From NCBI GenBank assembly GCA_028824715.1, contig JAPPCV010000146.1, positions 1 through 51,169 on the forward strand: a DNA stretch of 51,169 bases. Direction: 5' to 3'. The DNA is from Boseongicola sp. Lineage in GTDB: Bacteria; Pseudomonadota; Alphaproteobacteria; Rhodobacterales; Rhodobacteraceae. Positions 42,197 to 50,854 of the stretch are shown in pieces. The notes under the pieces were generated by a model. It was not told the origin of the DNA and made no database searches. It saw only the letters and a list, made by a program, of their open reading frames with translations. Both the position numbers and the translations under genes were made by a program. Each line of letters begins with the position of its first letter. The first letter of the stretch is position 1.

Positions 42197-45123
42197 TCCA
42201 CCGGCCGCGGCCGGGTTGTGGCCGAGGCGTCCCATTCGCCGAACCGGGCGAGGTGGTCGTAGTCTCCCTGAAAGCGCATCCTTTCCATCGCGCGGCGCGA
42301 AATGTAACCTGTGCCGGGACTCTGGAAACTTTCCAGCAACTTCGTCAGCTCGGCGTGAACGGTGTCAGTCCTGAAGCTGCCCTCAAGCTTGATTGCCTTG
42401 CGCCTGGGGGAGCGGCCGATGCTGATGTGAGCGACCGAGCGAACAGGCGCTGCGGGAACGCCCTCGAATGCGCCTCTTTCCGCCATGACCGCCTCGATCA
42501 GGAGCTGGCGATCGAAGTGGAGAATCTGCGGCTCGCTCGGGATGCCGCCGGTCTTGTAGTCGTAGATTGCCAGCTCCCCGCTTGAGAGCCGGTCAATCCG
42601 GTCCGCCTTTCCGGAAATCGACAGCCCTGTCGCACCCAGCCGCAATTCCCCGCCGACCTCCGTTTTCCGGTCCTTGATCCCGGCACGCCCGGCGACCTCT
42701 TCGGAGACAAGCCAGTCGGAAATCTGTTCGATATGTCCGCGCCAGTGGGACCGAATCGCCGGCCAGGGAACGTCCTTCCGGAACTCTTCATCGGCGATTT
42801 CCAGAAGCCGCTGGCGCATGATCGCGGTGTCGGCGGTGTCGGTTTCGGCGAATGCCGCAAGAATCGCATGAAAGACGGTGCCCTTGAGGCGGACATCGGG
42901 TTCCGGGACCAACGGCGGAAGCGGGCGCAGCCTGAGCACGTGCCGCGCGTATATTGCGTAAGGGTCTCGTATCAGCCGCTGGATCTCGGTGACCGACAGC
43001 TTCTTCGGGCGCTTGTCCGACGGCGGCGACGGGGCCGGCCTGGGCTCCGGCTCGATCGTCCCTGCGGGCCGGTCGAGCATGCCGGCCAGCGCAAGCAGCC
43101 TGTCGCCCCTTTGCCTCATTTCGGCCAGCGCTTCGGGGCCGGACTGCCCGGGCAGCCCCTCGAGCAGATTCGTCAGCCGGTTGACCCAGCGTGACGGGAC
43201 AGCATCGCCGTCGCCATCGCGGGACGAGCGTGACAGGACGACCCGCCGCGCCCCGATCGCCTGCTGGTAGTCGTGCGCGGCCAGGCCGGTCTGCCCTTCG
43301 GGAAGCGGCAGCCCGAGGCTGCGCCGCATTTGCCGGTTCAGCCAAGGGTCCGGATCGGGCTGTTCAGGCCAGCGCCCTTCGTTCAGCCCGCCCAAGATGA
43401 CGAGATCAGGCCCTTGTACCCTGGCCTCCCGCGCGCCCCAGACCATCACGTCGGGGCGTGCCTCGGAAGAGTCCCGGTCGCGTTCCGCCAGCAGCATGCC
43501 TTCAAGGTGACGAAGATAGTCGGCGAAGGGCACGGGTTCTCCAAAATCCGCTTCTTCCTCGATTCTGTCAATTTCGGCCCGAACGAGACGTCCGGAAGAC
43601 TGCGCCCAGAGCCCGTTCCAGCCTTCGTCATCACCACCGGAAATCGACTTGGCGAGGTCGAGATGGTGGGTCACCGCGTCCAGTAGAGTCGGAGCGGGAA
43701 GATGTCCGAGCGGGCCGAGAATCGATGCAAGCCAGCCGACCCATTCCTGGCGTTCGTCCGGCGATCCTTGCGCAAAGCCCTTGAGTTCTGCTTCGGTGAA
43801 TGCGTGGACTGAGTTTCTGCGGAGGAACAGTTCGAGCTGCCGAGTGTTCGCAAGGTGGTATCCGCGGTCCGTCCCGGCCTGGGTGAACGGGTGCTTCAGC
43901 AGTGCGATCAAGTCTTCCGGACGTGGCGATTCGCCGATGAGCCGACCGATCTGAAGCAGAAACGTTCCCGGCGGCGTCAGGGAGAGCTGCATTCCGAAAC
44001 TGTTGTCAGGAACGATGTTCCAACGGGCAAGGCCGGCGGAGACACGGCGAACCAGATCCTGATCCCGGGTGACGAGCGCCGAACGCTCCCCTTGCTGCAC
44101 GGCTTCTCGAATTGCCACCGAGATTGCCAGCGCCTCTTCCTTGGAATCCGACGCTTCGACCAGCGCCATTGACGAAGTCGCCTGTCGAAGGTCACCGATC
44201 CCTGGGCCTTCCGACAGCCATTGATCGGTGACCTGGGCAGGGCGGAGGGAAAGGGAGACAAGCCCGTTGCGGGCCTTGTCCGGAGGCTCTCCCCAGGTGA
44301 GCACCTGGTCGCGGGCCATGTCGAGTGCCGAGAACAGCGCCGCGAAACGGTACTGTGGATGATCCTCGCAGTCGCGGCCGGAGCCAAGCGAATCCCAGAT
44401 CGGCCTTGGAAGATCGACATCGAAGCCGGGCAGCACGATCGCGCCTTGCGGCAGTCGCGCAACGGCGCACATCAACATTCGGGTAGTGGTGCGCGAACCT
44501 GTCGAGCCGGCGATGATCACAGGGGTGTCGGGTGGCTTCGATGCCCAGGCGGCAGACACTTGCTCGACCCCGAGCCTGCGCCGCGCCTCGAAGTCGAGAC
44601 CATCTTCTGAGACGCTCTCGACATAGGCGCCGACGATGTCGAGGAACTTCAGGCTTCGCTGCCAGTGCAGGGAGTCGTCGCCAATCTCGAGCGCGCGAAC
44701 CTGTTCTGGAACGATTCCTTCGCCCTGAATCTCGTCGAGAAGCGCGGCGAGGCTGTCCGCAAGGCTGACCGCAGCCGCCGGGTGGGCGAGGTCGGGCTCG
44801 GCGTCGACAAGACGAGCGGTCAGTTGGGCCAGCTCAAGCTGGCGCCGCAGCCGGGACACAGGGCGCGGGAGATCGATTCCCGGAAGGATTTTCTCGATCT
44901 CGGTAACTAGCAGGATCCGGGGCAGGAGCAGTGGACCGGAAGCCTGAAAGAGGGAGGCAAACCGTCGCTGCATGCGCCGGGAATTGACCAGGAGACGGAC
45001 CCGGGCAAGGTCCTCCGGCGGCCGGCCGGCATGGGCATCCAGTATTCGCTCGACCACCACTTGCGGGAAGTCGGCTCCGGGCGGGACTCCGAACACGCGC
45101 GGACATTCTGCCGGCTCAAACAT
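42193..45123 (-). CDS. addB: Double-strand break repair protein AddB
   Basis: This 976-residue partner of AddA belongs to the alphaproteobacterial AddB family. The N-terminal half is an inactivated helicase-like fold (FPQVVVERILDAHAG, ARVRLLVNSRRMQRRFASLF). Further family blocks are PVIIAGSTGSRTTTRMLM, VIREA-type loops, and GPDLVILGGLNEGRWPEQP. The C-terminal RecB-type nuclease reads KLSVTEIQRLIRDPYAIYAR, LKGTVFHAILAAF, ISGKADRIDRLSSG and ELAIYDYKTGGIP with catalytic DYKT. The start at MFEPAECPRVFG overlaps the upstream murU-like gene by 8 nt. Confidence 0.95.
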   Translation of the reverse strand: MFEPAECPRVFGVPPGADFPQVVVERILDAHAGRPPEDLARVRLLVNSRRMQRRFASLFQASGPLLLPRILLVTEIEKILPGIDLPRPVSRLRRQLELAQLTARLVDAEPDLAHPAAAVSLADSLAALLDEIQGEGIVPEQVRALEIGDDSLHWQRSLKFLDIVGAYVESVSEDGLDFEARRRLGVEQVSAAWASKPPDTPVIIAGSTGSRTTTRMLMCAVARLPQGAIVLPGFDVDLPRPIWDSLGSGRDCEDHPQYRFAALFSALDMARDQVLTWGEPPDKARNGLVSLSLRPAQVTDQWLSEGPGIGDLRQATSSMALVEASDSKEEALAISVAIREAVQQGERSALVTRDQDLVRRVSAGLARWNIVPDNSFGMQLSLTPPGTFLLQIGRLIGESPRPEDLIALLKHPFTQAGTDRGYHLANTRQLELFLRRNSVHAFTEAELKGFAQGSPDERQEWVGWLASILGPLGHLPAPTLLDAVTHHLDLAKSISGGDDEGWNGLWAQSSGRLVRAEIDRIEEEADFGEPVPFADYLRHLEGMLLAERDRDSSEARPDVMVWGAREARVQGPDLVILGGLNEGRWPEQPDPDPWLNRQMRRSLGLPLPEGQTGLAAHDYQQAIGARRVVLSRSSRDGDGDAVPSRWVNRLTNLLEGLPGQSGPEALAEMRQRGDRLLALAGMLDRPAGTIEPEPRPAPSPPSDKRPKKLSVTEIQRLIRDPYAIYARHVLRLRPLPPLVPEPDVRLKGTVFHAILAAFAETDTADTAIMRQRLLEIADEEFRKDVPWPAIRSHWRGHIEQISDWLVSEEVAGRAGIKDRKTEVGGELRLGATGLSISGKADRIDRLSSGELAIYDYKTGGIPSEPQILHFDRQLLIEAVMAERGAFEGVPAAPVRSVAHISIGRSPRRKAIKLEGSFRTDTVHAELTKLLESFQSPGTGYISRRAMERMRFQGDYDHLARFGEWDASATTRPRPVE

Positions 45124-45793
45124 GACCGGCAAGGCCTTCGGCGATGCGCAGCCCCGCCGGATGGCCCAGGTCGCACCAATTCCCGTCGTAGACCAGGCCG
45201 TGGAGACCGTCTGCTTCCGACAGCAGGTCCCAATAGTCATTCAGGGAAAACACTTTCTCGGCGACCTCATCAAGCTGGTCGGTCCTGATGACTTGTGCTC
45301 CGCCATAAATCAAGGGCCCGCCGCGCCGGACTCGCCCGTCTTCGAGGCGGAAGTCGCCGGCGCTCGACGTGCCGTGAGCCAATGATTGCGGCACGAGCGC
45401 AAGCAGCGCCTGCATCGCGGGCCGCCAGGCGTCGATCAGCACCTTGACGGGATTGCATCCAAGCCAGGCAGCATCGGGATTGATCGTGATGACGGGAGCG
45501 TTTCCCAGAAGCGGCACCGCGGCCTTCAGGCCGCCTCCTGTTTCCAGGATGTCGGGATGTTCGCGCGAAATCGCGATGCCTTCGGATTGCAGGAATGGCT
45601 CGATTTCCTGGGGCAAGTGATGCGTGTTTGCCACGATGGTCGTGATGCCGGCGTCCCGCAGAAGGCCGATGCAATGGCAGATCATCGGCTTTCCCGCAAA
45701 CGGCACCATGGGTTTGGGCATGTCCCGGCACAGCTCGCCCATCCGCGTGCCGAAACCGGCGGCGAAGACCATGGCAGAGGGCTGCCGCCTCAT
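45116..45793 (-). CDS. murU: Sugar-1-phosphate nucleotidyltransferase (MurU-like)
   Basis: This 225-residue nucleotidyltransferase-A fold protein has the signature MVFAAGFGTRMGELCRDMPK, then PMVPFAGKPMI, as in MurU, the UDP-MurNAc pyrophosphorylase of the cell-wall recycling pathway. Other blocks are HHLPQEIEPFL, EHPDILETGGGLKAA, VITINPDAAWLG with the metal-binding Asp, and GNWCDLGHPAGL at the C-terminus. Its ATG overlaps the amgK-like stop (ATGA). The amgK-murU pairing supports MurNAc/GlcNAc-1-phosphate salvage; exact specificity is inference. Confidence 0.85.
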   Translation of the reverse strand: MRRQPSAMVFAAGFGTRMGELCRDMPKPMVPFAGKPMICHCIGLLRDAGITTIVANTHHLPQEIEPFLQSEGIAISREHPDILETGGGLKAAVPLLGNAPVITINPDAAWLGCNPVKVLIDAWRPAMQALLALVPQSLAHGTSSAGDFRLEDGRVRRGGPLIYGGAQVIRTDQLDEVAEKVFSLNDYWDLLSEADGLHGLVYDGNWCDLGHPAGLRIAEGLAGHV

Positions 45794-46737
45794 GCCGCCA
45801 CTTCCGGGGCAGGGAGTCCGGCGCAAAGGATTCCGCGCACATCGCGGAACACCTCGTGCTGTGCCGCTTCCATGAGGCAGCGATAGACGCGCGGCACCTT
45901 TGGCAAGTGGTGCGCCTTGCCGAGGTCGCTTGCTGCGCGATGAAAGATCCCGAGGATCCTCAAGTTGCGTTGTGCGGAGAACGCGGCAAAGGCGGTCCGC
46001 AACGCGGGCAGCCCGTCTCCCGAGACCGCTGCGTATCTCTCGACATACCGGGCACGAAGAGCGGGCGGCACTTCAACGCGCGCATCTGTCAGGAGAGAGA
46101 CGAGATCATAGACAGGATGCGTAAGGAACGCGTCCTGGTAGTCCAGCACCCCGAGACGCGCGACGCCCTCTCGGTGAGGCAAAGGCATCAGGTTCTCGGC
46201 GTGAAAGTCCCTGAGTGAAACCGTGCAGCCATTTTCCAGGAGACGGGCAAGGACATCCTTCAGCACGGCCCGAAACTCGTCGAGCGCGCCTGAATCGGCG
46301 CCTGGATAGTGCTCGTCTGCGACGCGCGTCCATTCGCACAGCCTCTCCGCCCCGGGGCAACGGAGCGGCGGTGGCGGCGCATTTCGGATCGCGAGCAGGA
46401 TCTCGATGCAGGCATCAAGGACCTCGGTCTGCGCGTTCCGGCCCGTCATCAATTCGCTTGCCGGCACCGGGCCAAGGTCTTCCAGCAACAAGAGCGCGTT
46501 TTCGACGTCAGTGCCAAGGACCTCTGGCGCGGAAAGGCCAGCCTGCCTCAGCCAAGCCGTCATTTTCAGGAAGGGCGGAACGGAAGCGCGATCATCTCTC
46601 GCGTCCATCATGACGGCAGTTTCGCCGTTTCTTGACAGGCGGAAATAGGATCTTTGCGACAGATCGCCCGCGATCGGCTGGATCCTTGCACCTTCCCAGC
46701 CGCGCGACTTCAGGAAAGACGTCACCGTGTCATGCAT
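45790..46737 (-). CDS. amgK: Aminoglycoside-phosphotransferase-fold sugar kinase (AmgK-like)
   Basis: This APH-fold kinase of about 315 residues resembles AmgK, the anomeric MurNAc/GlcNAc kinase of peptidoglycan recycling. Motifs are IAGDLSQRSYFRL at the N-terminus, LLLEDLGPVPASEL, catalytic SLRDFHAENLM and metal-binding GVLDYQDAFLTHPVYDLVS. The ATG at 46737 (MHDTVTSFLKSRG) was chosen; a GTG at 46746 is possible. It follows tsaE with a short overlap and precedes murU. Specificity rests on operon pairing rather than on residues I can verify. Confidence 0.85.
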   Translation of the reverse strand: MHDTVTSFLKSRGWEGARIQPIAGDLSQRSYFRLSRNGETAVMMDARDDRASVPPFLKMTAWLRQAGLSAPEVLGTDVENALLLLEDLGPVPASELMTGRNAQTEVLDACIEILLAIRNAPPPPLRCPGAERLCEWTRVADEHYPGADSGALDEFRAVLKDVLARLLENGCTVSLRDFHAENLMPLPHREGVARLGVLDYQDAFLTHPVYDLVSLLTDARVEVPPALRARYVERYAAVSGDGLPALRTAFAAFSAQRNLRILGIFHRAASDLGKAHHLPKVPRVYRCLMEAAQHEVFRDVRGILCAGLPAPEVAA

Positions 46738-47296
46738 CGATGTCACCGATCGACGAGATGCAACTCTGCCAGCGATCCGCTTCGGAAAGAAGCGTCACCC
46801 TGCGGCCGCTGTCCAGGACCTCGATTTCCAGCACCAATGCGTCGTCCGGCATCACCTCAAGACGGTCAGGCCACTCCACCAGGACGATGTCGTTTCCAAA
46901 GGCCTCTTCGAGCCCGAGTTCGGTCACTTCGGATGCTTCGGCAAGACGGTAGAGATCCGCGTGCCAAACCTGCGTGCCCGGCAATTCGTAAGCCTGGACA
47001 AGCGTGAAGGTCGGCGAAGGCACTTCAGGTTCGGGCTGGCCCGCCCTGAGGTGCAGGGCGGAGATTGCGGCGCGTGCAAGGCTCGTCTTGCCAGCGCCGA
47101 TCTGCCCCGAGAGCAGAACCGTGTCGCCAGGCTTCAGCGAGCGTCCGAGCGCTTTGCCGAAACGATCCGTTGCGGCAGCATCGGACAGGACGACCGACCC
47201 TCGGCAATTCGCGACGGAGCAATTTCGGCCGGCCAGGCCGGAACTCTCAGGCGGCAGCCCCGCGCGCGCGGAGGATCTGACACGCGAGAATGCCAC
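46730..47296 (-). CDS. tsaE: tRNA threonylcarbamoyladenosine biosynthesis ATPase TsaE
   Basis: This 188-residue P-loop protein is needed for t6A37 tRNA modification together with TsaB and TsaD. Walker A is LLSGQIGAGKTSLARAAI, then PSPTFTLVQAYE, WHADLYRLAEASEVTELGLE and VLVEWPDRLEVMP. The start is a GTG beginning one base after the regB stop; the first 45 or so residues (RSSARAGLPPESSGL) lie upstream of the family core and may not all be translated, but no better in-frame start is visible nearer the core. Confidence 0.9.
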   Translation of the reverse strand: MAFSRVRSSARAGLPPESSGLAGRNCSVANCRGSVVLSDAAATDRFGKALGRSLKPGDTVLLSGQIGAGKTSLARAAISALHLRAGQPEPEVPSPTFTLVQAYELPGTQVWHADLYRLAEASEVTELGLEEAFGNDIVLVEWPDRLEVMPDDALVLEIEVLDSGRRVTLLSEADRWQSCISSIGDIDA

Positions 47297-47297
47297 G

Positions 47298-48677
47298 TCA
47301 TGCCCTGATCGGCCGGTTTTGCCCCAGCGGCGCCCTCTCTGCGCCCCCCGCACCGGCAAATGCCTCGCGGTTCCACCGAACGTCCGCGATCGCTCCGGTC
47401 CGCTCGCCCGGCCCGTTGTCCGGCGCGCCATACTCGCGGCCATTGGAGAAGCTCAGTTCGGCACCCGTTCGCTCAAGCAGCGTCTTGGCAATGAACATGC
47501 CGAGCCCCATGCCCTCATAGCGCAATCGTGAGTCCCGCTTTCGACGAATCATGTACGGCTCGCCGATCTGACTGACCGCCGTGGACGAGTATCCCGGACC
47601 GTCATCCACGATTCTCACGACAAGCTGCTCATCGTTCCAGGAGACGTCGATCCAGACGTTCGCACGGGCGAAGTCAACCGCGTTCTGGATCAGGTTGCGA
47701 AGTCCGTGAATGATTTCCGGCCGCCTGTCGATCGTGGGTTGGCGCGCATCCACTGAATCGGGGCCGTCGAATTCATAGTGCAGCTTCTTCCCTCGATCTG
47801 CATGCGGCTCCGCAGATTCGCGAACGACGGCGCTGATGGGCGCATGGTGGACATGCAGGTCGTCCTTGCCAGCCCGGCCCATCGAGCTGAGAATGTCCCG
47901 GCATCGGTCTGCCTGGTCCCGGATGAGAATTGCGTCATCCTGCAGGAGCGGGTTGTCGTGCAACTCCTCCAGGAGTTCGCTGCTGGCGAGCTTGATCGTC
48001 GCGAGCGGCGTTCCCAGTTCGTGTGCGGCCGCGGCAACAACGCCGCCGAGATCGGTAAGCTTTTGTTCACGCGAGAGCGCCAGTTGAGTTGCCGCCAGCG
48101 CTTCTGACAACGTTTGCATCTCGCCGGTCACCCTGCTGGCATAGACCGACAGGAACAGGACGCCGATCACGATGGCGACCAGGAATCCGTAAGCGAACAT
48201 TTGCGGCATCTGCATGACGGCCCCGTCCAGGGTCCGGAGCGGAAAGTGCCAGAACAGCAGGCATGTCGCCAGCACAACGGCCAGCAGGGCGATGCCCGTC
48301 GCGGCGCGCGCGTTGAGAGTCATGGCAGCGATGGCGACTGGCGCTATGATAAGGAGGGCAAACGGGTTGTTGAGCCCTCCCGTCAGGAAGATCAGGAGCG
48401 CCAGTTGAAGGACGTCAAAGGCGAGCATCCCGGCGACCTCGGCTTCGGACAGGCGCTTTGCCCTTGGATAGACGGTGATGGCAAGGAGGTTGGCGGCCAC
48501 GGATGCGCCGATCGCCAGCAGGCAGAGACCGAGATTCAAGTCCAGCCCGAACAGGCGCTGCGCAACGACAATCGCCGAAATCTGGCCGAGAATGGCAATC
48601 CACCTCAAAACCACCAGGGTCTGGAGCCGAACCCAGTTCGTGCGCGGACCGTATGGCTGAATTGACGTTTCGGTCAT
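47298..48677 (-). CDS. regB: Redox sensor histidine kinase RegB/PrrB
   Basis: This 459-residue membrane kinase senses redox state and controls photosynthesis, respiration, and carbon and nitrogen fixation genes in Rhodobacterales. Six transmembrane segments occupy about residues 20-180. The quinone-binding motif GGLNNPF is at 100-106. The phosphoacceptor His219 lies in AAAAHELGTPLATIKLA and the redox-active Cys259 in RDQADRCRDILSSMGRAGKD. The ATPase has RNLIQNAVDFA, VDDGPGY and GMGLGMFIAKTLLE. It is divergent from senC-regA, the classical arrangement, and heads the tsaE-amgK-murU-addBA-trxA string. Confidence 0.95.
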   Translation of the reverse strand: MTETSIQPYGPRTNWVRLQTLVVLRWIAILGQISAIVVAQRLFGLDLNLGLCLLAIGASVAANLLAITVYPRAKRLSEAEVAGMLAFDVLQLALLIFLTGGLNNPFALLIIAPVAIAAMTLNARAATGIALLAVVLATCLLFWHFPLRTLDGAVMQMPQMFAYGFLVAIVIGVLFLSVYASRVTGEMQTLSEALAATQLALSREQKLTDLGGVVAAAAHELGTPLATIKLASSELLEELHDNPLLQDDAILIRDQADRCRDILSSMGRAGKDDLHVHHAPISAVVRESAEPHADRGKKLHYEFDGPDSVDARQPTIDRRPEIIHGLRNLIQNAVDFARANVWIDVSWNDEQLVVRIVDDGPGYSSTAVSQIGEPYMIRRKRDSRLRYEGMGLGMFIAKTLLERTGAELSFSNGREYGAPDNGPGERTGAIADVRWNREAFAGAGGAERAPLGQNRPIRA

Positions 48678-49045
48678 GACCTTCCTTTCACGTCGGATTG
48701 AATTGTATTCTCAGGCGCCGTCGGTGATCAATGACTCCGCTGGCGCAAAATAGGGGGGCTTGTGCTCTGGTGCTGACCGAGATTCGCTTTGACGTGCGCG
48801 TTGCACGCGCAAATGGCGTCCCTGTCGGGACGACAGGGCGCTCTGCCGGTTGCCGCAGCGGCATCGCATCGGCTCGAGCATTCCACGGCATCGGCCTCGA
48901 TCGGCGAAACTTCAGGAGGCGTTCGGAACAGGCACATCGGCGGACATGGGGCGCTGACCACGCCAATGACCGGGGAGCGCATGTCGAGAGAGGCGGCATT
49001 CATGCCGTCAGCCCGTTCACATAGCTCCCGAAACCGGATGGCCGC
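48678..49045. promoter_or_regulatory. Divergent regB / senC-regA control region
   Basis: This 368-bp non-coding gap has regB reading left and senC-regA reading right. It contains an inverted repeat CCCTGTC-GGGAC-GACAGGG at 48820-48838 and a smaller TGCGCG-TTGCA-CGCGCA stem at 48796-48812. RegA is known to autoregulate such regions in relatives, but its degenerate site is not recognisable by eye. Open frames across the gap have no domain similarity. Confidence 0.5.
48820..48838. repeat. Inverted repeat in regB/senC control region
   Basis: A 7-bp perfect inverted repeat with a 5-nt centre, flanked by GCG/CGC that extends the pairing with one bulged T. It is a candidate operator or RNA hairpin. 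The nested GTCCC-TGTC-GGGAC can form an alternative stem. Confidence 0.4.
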
Positions 49046-49645
49046 ATGAACAGAGCCGCAATCTTTATTGCAGGTCTCGGCCTGCTGGTCCTGGTGAGTG
49101 GAACCGCGCTCTACACGCTTTTGGGCGCAAGGTCCGAATGTGACGTCTCATCTGCGGTCGGCGCAGCGATCGGAGGCCCCTTCGAGCTTGTCGACAGGGA
49201 GGGCGAGCTGGTGACGGACGCGGACGTGCTGAACCGCCCGGCGCTGGTCTATTTCGGCTACACCTTTTGTCCCGACGTCTGTCCGTTTGACATGGCGCGC
49301 AACGCGCTTGCCGCCGACATTCTGGCGGAGCAGGGGCACGACGTCGCCCTCGTGTTCATCTCCGTTGATCCTGAGCGGGACACGCCCGAAGTGCTGGGCC
49401 AATACGCCGATGACATGTTTCCGGAGATGGTTGCTCTCACGGGCAGCGCGGAACAGGTCAAGGCCGCGGCCAAGGCGTATCGTGCGTATTTTGCAAAGGG
49501 CGAGGGAAGCGGCGAATTCTATCTCGTTGACCACTCCACCTTCACCTACCTGATGTTCCCCGGCAACGAGCTCGGCACTTATTTTCGCCGCGAGGACACG
49601 GCAGAGGGAATCGCGGAATCCGCAGCATGCCTTATCGAATCCTGA
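49046..49645 (+). CDS. senC: SCO1/SenC/PrrC copper-binding protein
   Basis: This 199-residue thioredoxin-fold protein is anchored by an N-terminal helix (AAIFIAGLGLLVLVSGTALY). It delivers copper to cytochrome oxidase CuA or CuB sites and is linked to RegB redox signalling. The copper-binding CxxxC is YFGYTFCPDVCPFD, with the distal His in LVDHSTFTYLMFPGNE; VFISVDPERDTPEVLGQYAD is also conserved. It is upstream of regA on the same strand. Confidence 0.95.
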   Translation: MNRAAIFIAGLGLLVLVSGTALYTLLGARSECDVSSAVGAAIGGPFELVDREGELVTDADVLNRPALVYFGYTFCPDVCPFDMARNALAADILAEQGHDVALVFISVDPERDTPEVLGQYADDMFPEMVALTGSAEQVKAAAKAYRAYFAKGEGSGEFYLVDHSTFTYLMFPGNELGTYFRREDTAEGIAESAACLIES

Positions 49646-49704
49646 AGATTTGACGACGGGCGGGCTAGCGAATAGCCTTGCCGGAACCGAATCCGATTGA
49701 AGAG

Positions 49705-50247
49705 ATGCCGCAAGAGATTGGACCAGACCCATCGCTCCTGATCGTTGACGATGACGAGCCGTTTCTGAGGCGCCTTGCCCGGGCAATGGACAAGCGGGGC
49801 TTTGACGTCGAAACGGCCGCCTCGGTTGCCGCCGGCCGGGCAGCTGCGGCCATACGGCCTCCTGCATACGCGGTTGTCGACCTGCGACTTGAAGACGGAA
49901 ATGGCCTAGACGTGGTCGAGAGCATTCGTGAACGCAGGAATGACAGCCGCATCGTCGTTCTGACGGGCTATGGAGCGATTGCAACGGCAGTAGCCGCAGT
50001 CAAGATTGGGGCGACGGACTACCTTTCAAAGCCGGCGGATGCCAATGACGTCACGGCTGCGCTGCTGGCGCCGGAGGACGAGATGCCCCCGCCGCCGACC
50101 GACCCGATGAGTGCCGACCGGGTTCGTTGGGAACATATCCAGCGGGTCTACGAGTTGTGCGGCCGGAATGTCAGCGAGACTGCGCGGCGCCTGAACATGC
50201 ATCGGCGAACGCTTCAGCGCATTCTGGCCAAGCGGTCACCGCGCTGA
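49705..50247 (+). CDS. regA: Redox response regulator RegA/PrrA
   Basis: This 180-residue response regulator receives phosphate from RegB. The receiver domain has the acidic pocket LLIVDDDEPFLRRLARAMDK, the phospho-accepting Asp59 in YAVVDLRLEDGNGLDVV, VVLTGYG and the invariant Lys in GATDYLSKPAD. A Pro-rich linker (EDEMPPPPTD) leads to a Fis-type helix-turn-helix: NVSETARRLNMHRRTLQRIL. ATG 49705 gives the expected length; a TTG nine codons upstream at 49678 is less likely. It ends one base before the convergent HD hydrolase gene. Confidence 0.95.
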   Translation: MPQEIGPDPSLLIVDDDEPFLRRLARAMDKRGFDVETAASVAAGRAAAAIRPPAYAVVDLRLEDGNGLDVVESIRERRNDSRIVVLTGYGAIATAVAAVKIGATDYLSKPADANDVTAALLAPEDEMPPPPTDPMSADRVRWEHIQRVYELCGRNVSETARRLNMHRRTLQRILAKRSPR

Positions 50248-50248
50248 G

Positions 50249-50854
50249 CTATCCCATTTCGGCCAACAGCGTGTTGTGCCGCTCCACGAATGCCAAGCGC
50301 GACTCGATGGGTGGTCGGAGCAGGATCGAGAGGCCCTTCACCAATGACAGGTCGGGACGCCCGAAGAACCTGTTTGCCTCGGATTCGGCGAAGCCTGCAA
50401 TCTGGGTTGCCTCGAACCAGGCCGACATCTTGTCCGCCCGCTTGATCCTGGACTTGACCGTTCTTGGCACCGCGGCCGGCAGGCCGAAGCGGAGGTGGAT
50501 TGCGGCCGTGAGGCGGTCGTCCAGCGCAGAATATCCGGGGCCGACCGAGGACTTGACGGGCGCGATCATGTCGCCGATCACGTATTCCGGTGCGTCATGC
50601 AGGAGCGCCGCAAGCCGCCACTTTGCAGGCGACTTCGGGACGAGGCGCGTGAACAGGGTCTCCACCAGCAGCGAATGTTCGGCGACGGAATAGGGATACT
50701 CCCCTTTTGTCTGGCCGTTCCAGCGGGCAACGAAGGCCAGCCCGTGCGCGATGTCCTCGATCTCGATGTCAACTGGCGTCGGATCCAGAAGGTCCAGCCT
50801 TCGTCCCGACAGCATTCGCTGCCATGCTCGCGGTTCCGACTTCCTGGGGGCCAT
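50249..50854 (-). CDS. HD-domain hydrolase (YfbR-like)
   Basis: This 201-residue HD-superfamily protein resembles YfbR-type 5'-deoxynucleotidases found next to regA in Rhodobacterales. The metal-binding residues are in YSVAEHSLLVETLF (His), AALLHDAPEYVIGDMIAPVK (His-Asp) and RIKRADKMSAWFEATQI (the later Asp). The start ATG gives MAPRKSEPRAWQRML, followed by the family SGRRLDLLDPTP. It is convergent with regA. Whether it acts on deoxynucleotides is inference. Confidence 0.85.
   Translation of the reverse strand: MAPRKSEPRAWQRMLSGRRLDLLDPTPVDIEIEDIAHGLAFVARWNGQTKGEYPYSVAEHSLLVETLFTRLVPKSPAKWRLAALLHDAPEYVIGDMIAPVKSSVGPGYSALDDRLTAAIHLRFGLPAAVPRTVKSRIKRADKMSAWFEATQIAGFAESEANRFFGRPDLSLVKGLSILLRPPIESRLAFVERHNTLLAEMG

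Noticed and set aside
48731-49049. Open frames in the regB/senC gap
   Set aside because: Several overlapping frames on both strands, none with a domain or ribosome-binding site; the gap is treated as regulatory.
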